Below, piece after piece: positions 1 to 6,449 of a stretch of DNA of 21,159 nucleotides (the stretch's first letter is position 1; each line of letters opens with the position of its first letter). The notes under the pieces were generated by a model that ran no database searches, had not been told where the DNA came from, and was given only the letters and a program-made list of their open reading frames with translations. A program made the position numbers and the translations under genes. This DNA comes from Insolitispirillum peregrinum (GTDB taxonomy: Bacteria; Pseudomonadota; Alphaproteobacteria; Rhodospirillales; Rhodospirillaceae). Where the stretch lies: the NCBI RefSeq assembly GCF_042665255.1, contig NZ_JBHTCD010000051.1. The stretch is one strand, 5' to 3'.

Positions 1-1
1 A

Positions 2-157
2 CCTCATGATGCCGACAAGTACAAGCTGCGGCATCTCGTCGAGAATTTCTTTCAGAAACTGAAAGAATTCAAGAGGATCGCCACTCGCTCCTGTAAGACA
101 GACCAGAGCTTCACTGCCATGATCCAGCTTGCAGCAACCGTCATCCGAACAAGATGA
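2..157 (+). CDS. IS5-family transposase, C-terminal fragment cut by the window edge
   Basis: The frame is open from the window edge to a TGA at 155-157, giving 51 residues. They contain HLVENFFQKLKEFKRIATR followed by K-T-D-x-S-F and a hydrophobic tail ending in VIRTR. This matches the C-terminal end of IS5-family DDE transposases, where the catalytic Glu lies in a block of the form R-N-x-VE-x2-F-x2-LK-x2-RRIATR. Here the Glu is residue 14 of the visible part. The transposase would cut and paste its own IS. The N-terminal DDE residues lie outside the window, so whether the element is intact cannot be judged. The stop is followed within about 15 bases by what looks like the IS end. Confidence 0.8.
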   Translation, partial: PHDADKYKLRHLVENFFQKLKEFKRIATRSCKTDQSFTAMIQLAATVIRTR

Positions 158-174
158 ATGTCAACAATCCCTAG
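155..174. mobile_element. Probable right end of the IS5-like element, next to a CTAG
   Basis: The transposase stop is followed by ATGTCAACAATCC and then CTAG at 171-174. Read inward from outside, the end would be GGATTGTTGACATTCATC, like the short terminal inverted repeats of IS5-family elements. CTAG fits the short TA-centred target duplications known for that family. The left end is outside the window, so neither the inverted repeat nor the duplication can be confirmed. Confidence 0.4.
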
Positions 175-175
175 A

Positions 176-200
176 GCGTTTTCACACCGAGCGAAAACGC
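176..200 (+). terminator. Hairpin with T-rich tail beyond the IS end
   Basis: An 8-bp perfect stem, GCGTTTTC (176-183) with GAAAACGC (193-200), encloses a 9-base loop and is followed by CCTTTCCTTTTAGTG. It could end rightward transcription out of the IS. It could equally be one half of a REP-like palindrome, since GAGCGTTTTC resembles the flank of the nested palindrome just downstream. Confidence 0.4.
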
Positions 201-217
201 CCTTTCCTTTTAGTGCC

Positions 218-261
218 GCATTTTCCGAGCCGTTGACCGTCGACGGTCAACTTGAAAATGC
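218..261. repeat. Nested palindrome at the 3' end of actP
   Basis: A perfect 18-bp palindrome, TTGACCGTCGACGGTCAA (233-250), lies inside an outer inverted pair, GCATTTTC (218-225) and GAAAATGC (254-261). The whole can fold as a long two-part hairpin or cruciform. It ends two bases before the actP stop (263-265), so it may act as that gene's 3' end or terminator. Its nested-arm design resembles the other palindromic elements in this window, but its core sequence differs. Confidence 0.6.
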
Positions 262-262
262 C

Positions 263-1948
263 CTAATGCGACACTGCATCCGAGGCTCCGATGCCAACCT
301 GAGCCCGGACGAACTGGTCTTCAAAGACTTCTGCCGCTTCGCCTTCGCTGGACTTTGCATCAAGCTTTGACACCAGCCAGATGGCGACAAAGGCAACCGG
401 CATCGAAAACAGTGCCGGGGCATCCCACTTGAACAACGGCTGGGGAAAACCGAACACCTTCACCCAGATACCCGGACCGATGATGGTCAGGATCACCGCC
501 GTTGCCAGACCGATGGCCCCACCGATCACCGCCCCCCGGGTGGTCAATCCCCGCCAGAACATCGACAGGATCAGAACCGGGAAGTTTGCCGATGCGGCAA
601 TGGCAAAGGCCAGACCAACCATGAAGGCGATGTTCTGCGTTTCAAAGGCAATCCCAAGAATCACCGCCACCACGCCAAGACCAATGGTCGCCATTCTGGA
701 AACGCGCATTTCGCGCACATCATCAGTGGCACCCTTGCGGATCAGGCGGGCGTAAATGTCATGGGACACGGTGGTTGCCCCGGACAGGGTCAAGCCGGAA
801 ACAACGGCCAGAATGGTGGCAAAGGCAACCGCCGAGATAAAGCCGAGGAACAGGTCACCGCCAACGGCATGGGCCAGATGCAGCGCGGCCATGTTTCCGC
901 CCCCGCGCAGGCCGGTAATTTGTCCCGCCGCATCGCGCACGATGTACAGGTCATTGCCGGTAATCAGGATGATGGCACCAAAACCGATCACAAACGTCAG
1001 GATGTAGAAGTAGCCAATAAAGCCCGTGGCAATAAAGACCGACTTGCGGGCTTCCTTTTGATCGGCAACGGTGAAAAAGCGCATCAGGATGTGCGGCAGG
1101 CCAGCCGTGCCAAACATCAGGGCCACTCCCAGCGACACCGTTTGCACGGGGTCTTTCACCAGATTGCCCGGCATCATGATTCTGGCGCTGCCCTTGATTT
1201 CGATCGCCTTTGCAAACAGATGGTTGAAGTTGAAGCCAAATTGCGCCAGCACGCTGAAGGCCATGAAGCTCGCGCCCAGCAACAACAAAATCGCCTTGAT
1301 GATCTGAACCCAGGTGGTGGCCAGCATCCCGCCAAAGGTCACGTACAGGATCATCAGCACGCCAACCAGCAACACGGCAACGATGTAATCCAGCCCGAAC
1401 AGCAACTGGATCAATTGCCCGGCGCCAACCATCTGGGCGATCAGGTAAAAGGCAACCACCGTCAGCGAGCTGCAGGCGGCAAAGGTACGAATGGGGCCTT
1501 CGCGCAGACGGCAGGACAGAACATCCACAAAGGAATATTTCCCCAGATTGCGCAACGGCTCGGCGATCAGGAACAGGATGATCGGCCAGCCCACCAACAC
1601 GCCAACGGAATAGATCAGGCCATCAAAGCCACTGCTGTAAACCAGGGCCACAATCCCCAGAAACGACGCCGCCGACATGTAATCCCCGGCAATGGCCAGA
1701 CCGTTCTGAAAGCCGGTGATCCCGCCGCCTGCGGTATAAAAATCCTGTGCCGAACGTGTGCGTCGGGCGGCCCACCAGGTCAATCCCAGAGTGGCGGCCA
1801 CAAACACAAAGAACATCATGATGGCGGTGGTGTTGGTTTGCTGTCTGGACACAGCCCCTTCCAGACTGCCAGCAGCACCGGCGGGAAATGATGCCACCAC
1901 GGTTCCCAGCAACGGCATGACAAACGAGAGATACCGCATCATCTTCAT
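263..1948 (-). CDS. actP: Cation/acetate (monocarboxylate) symporter, ActP-like
   Basis: A 561-residue sodium:solute symporter (SSS family) that imports acetate and related short monocarboxylates with a cation across the inner membrane. The sequence closely follows E. coli ActP: a signal-peptide-like N-terminus ending near FPAGAAG, then AGGGITGFQNGLAIAGDYMS, GLIYSVGVLVGWPIILFLIAE, MVGAGQLIQLLFGL, FGGMLATTWVQIIKAILLL and GTAGLPHILMRFFTV, with about 13 hydrophobic segments. The start at 1948 is chosen because its ATG overlaps the yjcH TGA (ATGA) and is preceded by GAGGAAG; an upstream extension would lie wholly inside yjcH. E. coli has acs-yjcH-actP, but no acs is present here. Substrate is inferred from homology. 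Propionate, or an aromatic acid handled by the neighbouring operon, is also possible. Confidence 0.93.
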   Translation of the reverse strand: MKMMRYLSFVMPLLGTVVASFPAGAAGSLEGAVSRQQTNTTAIMMFFVFVAATLGLTWWAARRTRSAQDFYTAGGGITGFQNGLAIAGDYMSAASFLGIVALVYSSGFDGLIYSVGVLVGWPIILFLIAEPLRNLGKYSFVDVLSCRLREGPIRTFAACSSLTVVAFYLIAQMVGAGQLIQLLFGLDYIVAVLLVGVLMILYVTFGGMLATTWVQIIKAILLLLGASFMAFSVLAQFGFNFNHLFAKAIEIKGSARIMMPGNLVKDPVQTVSLGVALMFGTAGLPHILMRFFTVADQKEARKSVFIATGFIGYFYILTFVIGFGAIILITGNDLYIVRDAAGQITGLRGGGNMAALHLAHAVGGDLFLGFISAVAFATILAVVSGLTLSGATTVSHDIYARLIRKGATDDVREMRVSRMATIGLGVVAVILGIAFETQNIAFMVGLAFAIAASANFPVLILSMFWRGLTTRGAVIGGAIGLATAVILTIIGPGIWVKVFGFPQPLFKWDAPALFSMPVAFVAIWLVSKLDAKSSEGEAAEVFEDQFVRAQVGIGASDAVSH

Positions 1949-2256
1949 GGCTTTGCTTCCTCGATGATGTCGCGCGTCAGGCGGTCGTAATGACCATTGG
2001 CACGCTGGACATAAATGCCGGTCAGCGCAAAGGCGATCAGGATCACCCCCACGCCCAACGGAAACCCGACCGTGACGGCCGCACCATCCCATAGCGGCGC
2101 ACCAACCGCCTGCGGAAACAGGGCAACGGCAAAGATGAAGCTGTAATAGACTGCCACCATCACCAGCGACAGCCCCCGTCCAAAACGGCTCCGTTCCGAG
2201 GTCAGTTGTCTGAACTTCCCGCTCTGTTGTATTTTTCGTCTCAACGTCCTGTCCAT
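1945..2256 (-). CDS. yjcH: DUF485 inner-membrane protein, YjcH-like
   Basis: A 103-residue protein with two transmembrane segments, around residues 25-47 and 58-80, and the DUF485 signature RSRFGRGLSLVMVAVYYSFI near the N-terminus. GVGVILIAFALTGIYVQRAN lies in the second half. Length and sequence fit E. coli YjcH, which is regularly encoded just before actP and is presumed to be its partner; its biochemical role is not settled. The start at 2256 (MDRTLRRKI) matches family length and has GGGAG upstream. Starts at 2274 or 2367 would add residues the family lacks, and the longest would run into the palindrome at 2353. Translation of actP is probably coupled through the ATGA overlap. Confidence 0.85.
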   Translation of the reverse strand: MDRTLRRKIQQSGKFRQLTSERSRFGRGLSLVMVAVYYSFIFAVALFPQAVGAPLWDGAAVTVGFPLGVGVILIAFALTGIYVQRANGHYDRLTRDIIEEAKP

Positions 2257-2352
2257 TTGTGACAGTTCTCCCATAAAGATTGTTTTTGTTGTGTTTTTTG
2301 TACCGGGCTGGATCAGACAGCGCGGCTCATGCTGTTTCGCCCACACCATCCA

Positions 2353-2400
2353 GAGCAGTGAGCGCAAAAGTGGCTCCGGTTTTGCGCAAAATCACTGCGA
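2353..2400. repeat. REP-like nested palindrome, copy A
   Basis: Outer arms GCAGTGA (2355-2361) and TCACTGC (2392-2398) enclose inner arms GCGCAAAA (2362-2369) and TTTTGCGC (2380-2387) around GTGGCTCCGG. The same architecture and GCGMAAA / CCGG / TTTYGC core recurs at 4651 and 14807. It lies between the hca operon terminator and yjcH, within the presumed yjcH upstream region. Confidence 0.75.
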
Positions 2401-2413
2401 CAGATCAAAAGGT

Positions 2414-2446
2414 TAGACCTGCGTGCCTGCAACGCACGCAGGTCTA
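2414..2446 (-). terminator. Terminator-like hairpin at the end of the hca operon
   Basis: A perfect 13-bp inverted repeat, TAGACCTGCGTGC (2414-2426) and GCACGCAGGTCTA (2434-2446), has a 7-base loop. The hcaD stop codon (TAG on the minus strand) forms the first three bases of the stem. On the minus strand the stem is followed by ACCTTTTGATC, only a weak U-tract. It probably ends the hca transcript before yjcH-actP. Confidence 0.65.
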
Positions 2447-3673
2447 GGCGCACAGGGCGACCAGCTTGCGCAGATCCTGTCCGGGATTGCAGATCTCCAC
2501 CCCTTGGGGAATGCGCCCCCTGGCCGCAATCAAGGCCTTGGCCGGACGCATCTCGCGGCCATTGTTGACCGTCATCGCTCCGGTGACGATGCCATCCGTC
2601 AGGCCAAGCAGGGTGTACTTGCCTGTTGCCCGATCACCCCGGACCAGCCATTCATCAGCGGTGTGTCGGCCAGCGATCTGGAAGTTCTGCCCGTATTGGT
2701 CTGTCCAGTACCATGGCACCTCCTGCGGGCACGGCTCGCCGGTGACCATCGCCCGCGCCACCGCGGCCCCTTGCGCCTGGGCATTCCCCCATGTTTCATG
2801 GCGGACGCAGGCTTGCAGGTCAGGGTTCCACTGCCGCGCCACATCACCGGCAGCGTAGATATGCGGATGGCTGGTTTGCCCGTGGATATTGGTGATGATC
2901 CCGTCTTCGACGTGCAGGCCAGCCGAGACAGCCAGTTCGACATTCAGTTCGACGCCAATCCCGTAGACTACCAGATCCCCGCTCAGGGTTTCCCCTGACG
3001 CAAGGAGCAGGTTGATCTCCCCGTTTCCGGCCTTGCCGGCTTCGGTGATCTCGGCCCCAAAGACAAAACGGACCCCGTTGTCCCGGTGAAGCTGCAACAG
3101 GATATCCGCCAAGGCCTGCGGAGCACCGCGCGCCATCAGGCGGCTGTTGCGTTCGATCACCGTCACCTCGGCCCCCATGGTGATGGCGCTGGCGGCGACT
3201 TCCAGCCCGATCACCCCGCCGCCAACCACCAGCACCCGCCGCCCCGGCCAGATGTGACCGCGCAACTGCTCGGCATCGTCGAGCGACCGCACCGTATGGA
3301 CACCGCTGCCCAGATGATCCAGCAACGGATAGGTGCGGGCGCGGGCTCCGGTGGCAAGCAGCAGACGGTCAAAGCTGATCACGCTCCCATCCGCCAGAGT
3401 GACCACCTGCTGTTCGGCATCCAGCCCGACCGCAGCCACCCCAAGACGACATTCAATGGCGTTTTCGGCATAAAAGGATTCGGGATGGATGGTCAGCGAC
3501 GCCTTTTCCGGCTTGACCAGAACCTCCTTGGACAGCGGAGGCCGTTCATAGGGTAAATGCTGTTCGTCGCCAATCAGCACCACCCGCCCCTGAAACCCGG
3601 CGCTGCGCAACGATGCTGCCGCCACCGCTGCGGCTTGCCCGCCGCCAATGATGACCCAGGTCTGCTCTCTCAT
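2444..3673 (-). CDS. hcaD: 3-phenylpropionate/cinnamate dioxygenase, ferredoxin--NAD(+) reductase
   Basis: A 409-residue FAD- and NADH-dependent reductase that passes electrons from NADH to the Rieske ferredoxin HcaC. It has an N-terminal FAD-binding GGGQAA (10-15), E-R-PPLSK near 43-49, a second dinucleotide fold GGGVIG (151-156) for NAD, and YAAGD (273-277), the second FAD contact. A C-terminal oxygenase-reductase domain follows with WYWTDQYGQNFQIAG. Length matches HcaD/BphA4-type reductases (about 400). The start at 3673 makes an ATGA overlap with mhpB; the frame is open further upstream but only inside mhpB. It is the last gene of the minus-strand operon. Assignment to HcaD rather than another aromatic-ring dioxygenase reductase rests mainly on the neighbours. 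Confidence 0.88.
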   Translation of the reverse strand: MREQTWVIIGGGQAAAVAAASLRSAGFQGRVVLIGDEQHLPYERPPLSKEVLVKPEKASLTIHPESFYAENAIECRLGVAAVGLDAEQQVVTLADGSVISFDRLLLATGARARTYPLLDHLGSGVHTVRSLDDAEQLRGHIWPGRRVLVVGGGVIGLEVAASAITMGAEVTVIERNSRLMARGAPQALADILLQLHRDNGVRFVFGAEITEAGKAGNGEINLLLASGETLSGDLVVYGIGVELNVELAVSAGLHVEDGIITNIHGQTSHPHIYAAGDVARQWNPDLQACVRHETWGNAQAQGAAVARAMVTGEPCPQEVPWYWTDQYGQNFQIAGRHTADEWLVRGDRATGKYTLLGLTDGIVTGAMTVNNGREMRPAKALIAARGRIPQGVEICNPGQDLRKLVALCA

Positions 3674-4632
3674 GCCTGTGCCTCCGTGTTGGCAACGACA
3701 CTGTCGGCACTGACCATCGCCATACCGGCAATCCACTCGTCAATCGGGTGGTAATAGTGCGTGGTGGTCCGGTACTCGCCAACAGCCTGCATGCAGGCAA
3801 AGGCGGCAATCCAGGCCCGGATTTCCTGACCACCGCGACCACCGTGTTCCAGAATTTCCTCGTTGGTCATCGCCATGAAGCGGTCCATGTCGGCCTGAGA
3901 AAAGCTGTCAATCAGCCCCATGTCCCATTCCGCATTCAGGCGCAGGCTTTCGCCTTTGCCCTCGGCCAGCAAACGACCGGTGTCCAAAACGCGCTGCTGA
4001 CGGGTATTGCGCGCTTCGGGGGTGGGGTTGCGCCCTGCAATGAGGAACTCTTCGACCTCGGGCGGGACCGAGCCAAATTGTGGCGTCGGAGGATCGTGCG
4101 ACAAGCCACCTGAACCGATCACCAGAACGCGCTCGGGGCGCTGGCTCAGGAATCGTCCGACCGCCTGCCCCAACTGCACCGCCCGCCGGCAGGGTGGCAA
4201 GGGACGGGCAGCGCCATTGATGAAGATCGGAATTACCGGATAACGCCCGACCGACCCCGCCAGCAGTTCCAGAGGCTGGGTAAAGCCATGGTCCGCCTGC
4301 ATCCGGTAGGAATAGGGTACGTCCAGGTCTTCGGCTTGTAATGCCTGCACCAGATCAAGCGCGAGGGCTTCGGGGACATTCAGCGGGCCGTGACCAATGT
4401 CCCAGTCCCCCGCACAGGCCGCCCGCAACCCGATGCAGAACGGCGGCATCAGGTCATAGAAAAAGCCGTTGAAGTGATCGGGAGCAAACAGGACGATGAC
4501 TTCGGGATCATAGGCCGCAACGTCGGCAGCAATATCCTTGAAAGCCTGCCGGGCTTTGGCTTCAACATCCGCCGGTGGATGGATGAACTCCATCATCGGG
4601 GTATGGGATGCGCAAACAAGTTTGACGGGCAT
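3670..4632 (-). CDS. mhpB: 2,3-dihydroxyphenylpropionate / 2,3-dihydroxycinnamate 1,2-dioxygenase
   Basis: A 320-residue class III extradiol dioxygenase (LigB superfamily). It opens the catechol ring between the side-chain carbon and the adjacent hydroxyl carbon, giving 2-hydroxy-6-oxonona-2,4-dienedioate or its triene analogue. Visible motifs are FAPDHFNGFFYDLMPPFC (49-66), QADHGFTQPLE with His115, and GSGGLSHDPP with His179. These two histidines fall at the same numbers as the essential pair of E. coli MhpB (314 residues). The start at 4632 is preceded by GGGAG and aligns with family N-termini; the longer frame would start inside the palindrome at 4651. The gene sits between hcaB and hcaD, unlike E. 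coli, where mhpB belongs to a separate mhp operon. Confidence 0.93.
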   Translation of the reverse strand: MPVKLVCASHTPMMEFIHPPADVEAKARQAFKDIAADVAAYDPEVIVLFAPDHFNGFFYDLMPPFCIGLRAACAGDWDIGHGPLNVPEALALDLVQALQAEDLDVPYSYRMQADHGFTQPLELLAGSVGRYPVIPIFINGAARPLPPCRRAVQLGQAVGRFLSQRPERVLVIGSGGLSHDPPTPQFGSVPPEVEEFLIAGRNPTPEARNTRQQRVLDTGRLLAEGKGESLRLNAEWDMGLIDSFSQADMDRFMAMTNEEILEHGGRGGQEIRAWIAAFACMQAVGEYRTTTHYYHPIDEWIAGMAMVSADSVVANTEAQA

Positions 4633-4650
4633 GGGTTGGTTTCTCCCGCT

Positions 4651-4700
4651 GGAGCATTGTGCGAAAAGCGGGGCCCGGCTTTCGCAAAAACAATGCGGCA
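4651..4700. repeat. REP-like nested palindrome, copy B, inside the hca operon
   Basis: Outer arms GCATTGT (4654-4660) and ACAATGC (4690-4696) enclose GCGAAAAGC (4661-4669) and GCTTTCGC (4678-4685), around GGGGCCCG. It is nearly identical to the reverse complement of the copy at 14807. It sits in the only sizeable gap of the operon, between hcaB and mhpB, where it could stabilise or attenuate the transcript. Confidence 0.8.
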
Positions 4701-4708
4701 ATACAAAA

Positions 4709-4740
4709 GATCAGAGCAGTCCTTGTGCGCAAAAGTCGGG
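4709..4740. repeat. Truncated half of a second REP-like element
   Basis: GATCAGAGCAG followed by TGCGCAAAAGTCGGG repeats the left half of the palindromic family (compare GAGCAGTGAGCGCAAAAGTGG at 2353). No matching right half follows; the hcaB stop is reached at 4748. It looks like a decayed tandem copy next to copy B. Confidence 0.5.
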
Positions 4741-4747
4741 GGCGGTG

Positions 4748-5560
4748 TTACAGGTCAAGCCCGCCAGCAACATGGCGAATGCCGCGAATGCCCAGTCCAC
4801 AATCGGCATTGATCATCACGCCGGTCAGCGTCCGGTTGTTCTGTCGCGACGCCAGCAGGACATACGAGCCGGTAAAATCCGCTGGCGACGGGAAGTCCTG
4901 CAACGGCAGGATGGCGCGAATGGCCTCGGGCGAGCGGGAGTCCATGATCGCCATGTCCTGCTGCCCCAAAGCGCCAGGCCCGCGCAGGTCGCTGGCCATG
5001 CCGCTGGGGGCGACGGCGTTCACGCGCACTTTCGGGGCCAGTTCGTAGGCAAGCTGGCGGACCAGTCCAACTCCGGCATGCTTCGAGGCGGTGTACAACG
5101 GCCCGCCACCACCGGAATAAAAGGCCGAATTGGACAGGGTAAAGATGATGCTGCCCTGCGAGGCCAGCAAAGCCGGTGCTGCGGCCTTGGCCCCCAGCAG
5201 ATAACCGCGCACGTTGATGGCAAAAAGCTCGTCAAAGGCAGCTTCGATCCGGCTATCGGGGATCGACAGCAGGCTTGCCCCGTGATCCCACACCGCCGCA
5301 TTGCCAATGAAGCAGTCAAGCGCCCCAAAGCGCTCAACCGTTGCGGCAACCGCCCGCTGATTGTCCGCCAGCGAGCGCACATCCCCGACAACGCCCAGCA
5401 CCTCCCCGGCAAAGTCGGTTGCCAGGTGCGCCACTTTTTCCGCGCTTTTCTCCAGCACCGCCACCCGGGCTCCTTCGGTGAGGAACCGTTCGACCAGCGC
5501 CCGCCCCAACCCCGACCCACCGCCAGTGATCAGGGCAGTCTGTCCCTGTAACCAGCTCAT
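4748..5560 (-). CDS. hcaB: cis-2,3-dihydrodiol dehydrogenase (3-phenylpropionate-dihydrodiol)
   Basis: A 270-residue classical short-chain dehydrogenase that oxidises the cis-dihydrodiol of phenylpropionate or cinnamate to the 2,3-dihydroxy compound, making NADH. It has the NAD-binding TGGGSGLGR (12-20), GNAAV (86-90) and the catalytic set Ser143, Tyr156 and Lys160 in the order LSN ... YTASK. Length equals that of E. coli HcaB. The start at 5560 gives an ATGA overlap with hcaC and begins at MSWLQGQTALITGGG; an upstream in-frame ATG lies inside hcaC and is rejected. The C-terminus near the palindrome region reads RGIRHVAGGLDL. Members of this family act on several arene dihydrodiols, so the substrate is inferred from context. 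Confidence 0.88.
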   Translation of the reverse strand: MSWLQGQTALITGGGSGLGRALVERFLTEGARVAVLEKSAEKVAHLATDFAGEVLGVVGDVRSLADNQRAVAATVERFGALDCFIGNAAVWDHGASLLSIPDSRIEAAFDELFAINVRGYLLGAKAAAPALLASQGSIIFTLSNSAFYSGGGGPLYTASKHAGVGLVRQLAYELAPKVRVNAVAPSGMASDLRGPGALGQQDMAIMDSRSPEAIRAILPLQDFPSPADFTGSYVLLASRQNNRTLTGVMINADCGLGIRGIRHVAGGLDL

Positions 5561-5880
5561 GGGCTTTCTCCTGTCGGGACCAGAACGTACAGGCTGTCGC
5601 CGTCTTCGAGCACCTCGAACGTCTTCAGGTCCACCGTTGCCGGTTGGGTCAGCGCACGGCCGGTGCGCAGGCAGAAACGCGCCGTATGCACCGGACATTC
5701 GACCGTGCAGTCGTCTTCCAGATAGCCGTCAGACATCGAGGCTTCACCATGAGTGCAACGGTCGGCCAGCGCATAGATGGTGCCATCAAGGTTGAACACC
5801 GCAACTGCCGGGTCACAGTCCACCCGACGAGCTTCGCCGGGTGGAAGGTCTGCGGTCAGACACACAAAGATCTTTTCCAT
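5557..5880 (-). CDS. hcaC: Rieske-type ferredoxin of the dioxygenase
   Basis: A 107-residue Rieske [2Fe-2S] ferredoxin that carries electrons from the reductase HcaD to the terminal oxygenase HcaEF. The cluster ligands are visible as CTHG (Cys42, His44) and CPVH (Cys62, His65), spaced as usual for the family. Length fits HcaC/BphF-type ferredoxins (about 106). The start at 5880 (MEKIFVCLTADLPPGEA) follows the hcaF stop by two bases and has no strong ribosome site, so coupled translation from hcaF is likely. A longer frame exists but would begin inside hcaF. Confidence 0.92.
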   Translation of the reverse strand: MEKIFVCLTADLPPGEARRVDCDPAVAVFNLDGTIYALADRCTHGEASMSDGYLEDDCTVECPVHTARFCLRTGRALTQPATVDLKTFEVLEDGDSLYVLVPTGESP

Positions 5881-5882
5881 GA

Positions 5883-6449
5883 TTACAAAATGATGCTGAT
5901 GTTCGGCGCGGTCAGCACAAACTGATCCAGCTCCAGATCCCGACGGACCAGTTCCCACCCGGCCGGGGTTTCAACCCGCCGCAGACGGTCACGGCGGGTA
6001 CCGATGAAATCGTGATGATCACGATGCTTGGCAGCGCGGTGAACCAGATAGTTGCACGACACCACCACCTCGTCCCCCACCAGCTCCAGCACGCGCACGT
6101 TGCTGACGAAATGGCGGGTACGGGATGCCGGTTCTTCGGACCAGGCCATACCGGTTTCCAGCCGGGCAATGCGCCGTTCAAGCTGGTACTTGCTTTCGTT
6201 GAAGATATAGGTGGTCGGCGGCTGCTGGCCCTTGCGGCGGTCGCGGGTTTGCGCCAGCGTGTTGGTCATCAGGACATAGGAAATGTCGTCGGCCACCAGA
6301 TCGAGCCATTGGCGGAACTGGCGTTCATCCAGCAGGGCTGCTTCGAGGTACAGGAACTGCTCGATGCGGAATTGCAGTTCCGGCGTTACGGCCGCCGCCG
6401 ATACTGCGGCCTCGACCGGCGGACGGATCAGCGTCATTGTCTCAGCCAT
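5883..6449 (-). CDS. hcaF: 3-phenylpropionate/cinnamate dioxygenase, small (beta) subunit
   Basis: A 188-residue beta subunit of an aromatic-ring-hydroxylating dioxygenase. It has no cofactor and packs against the alpha subunit HcaE in the hexameric oxygenase. The stretches NTLAQTRDRRKGQQPPTTYI, QLERRIARLETGMAWSEEPA and SRTRHFVSNV are almost those of E. coli HcaF (172 residues), and the protein ends LTAPNISIIL. The N-terminus is about 15 residues longer and Ala/Val-rich. The start at 6449 has AAGGAAG seven bases upstream and overlaps the hcaE end by 8 bases. An ATG at 6437 would shorten the protein by four residues but lacks a clear ribosome site. Confidence 0.92.
   Translation of the reverse strand: MAETMTLIRPPVEAAVSAAAVTPELQFRIEQFLYLEAALLDERQFRQWLDLVADDISYVLMTNTLAQTRDRRKGQQPPTTYIFNESKYQLERRIARLETGMAWSEEPASRTRHFVSNVRVLELVGDEVVVSCNYLVHRAAKHRDHHDFIGTRRDRLRRVETPAGWELVRRDLELDQFVLTAPNISIIL

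Noticed and set aside
1207..1216. TTTGCAAA inside actP as a further ScfR operator
   Set aside because: A single isolated box within coding sequence, far from any start on that strand, with no second phased box; most likely chance.
761..1891. 376-codon plus-strand open frame opposite actP
   Set aside because: It is rich in Gln, Gly and His, has no family motif, and lies wholly antisense to a well-conserved transporter. It is a GC-driven shadow.
4538..5551. 337-codon plus-strand open frame across the mhpB start, copy B palindrome and hcaB
   Set aside because: It crosses two genes and an intergenic palindrome on the opposite strand and has a low-complexity Gln/Arg/Gly composition; not a gene.
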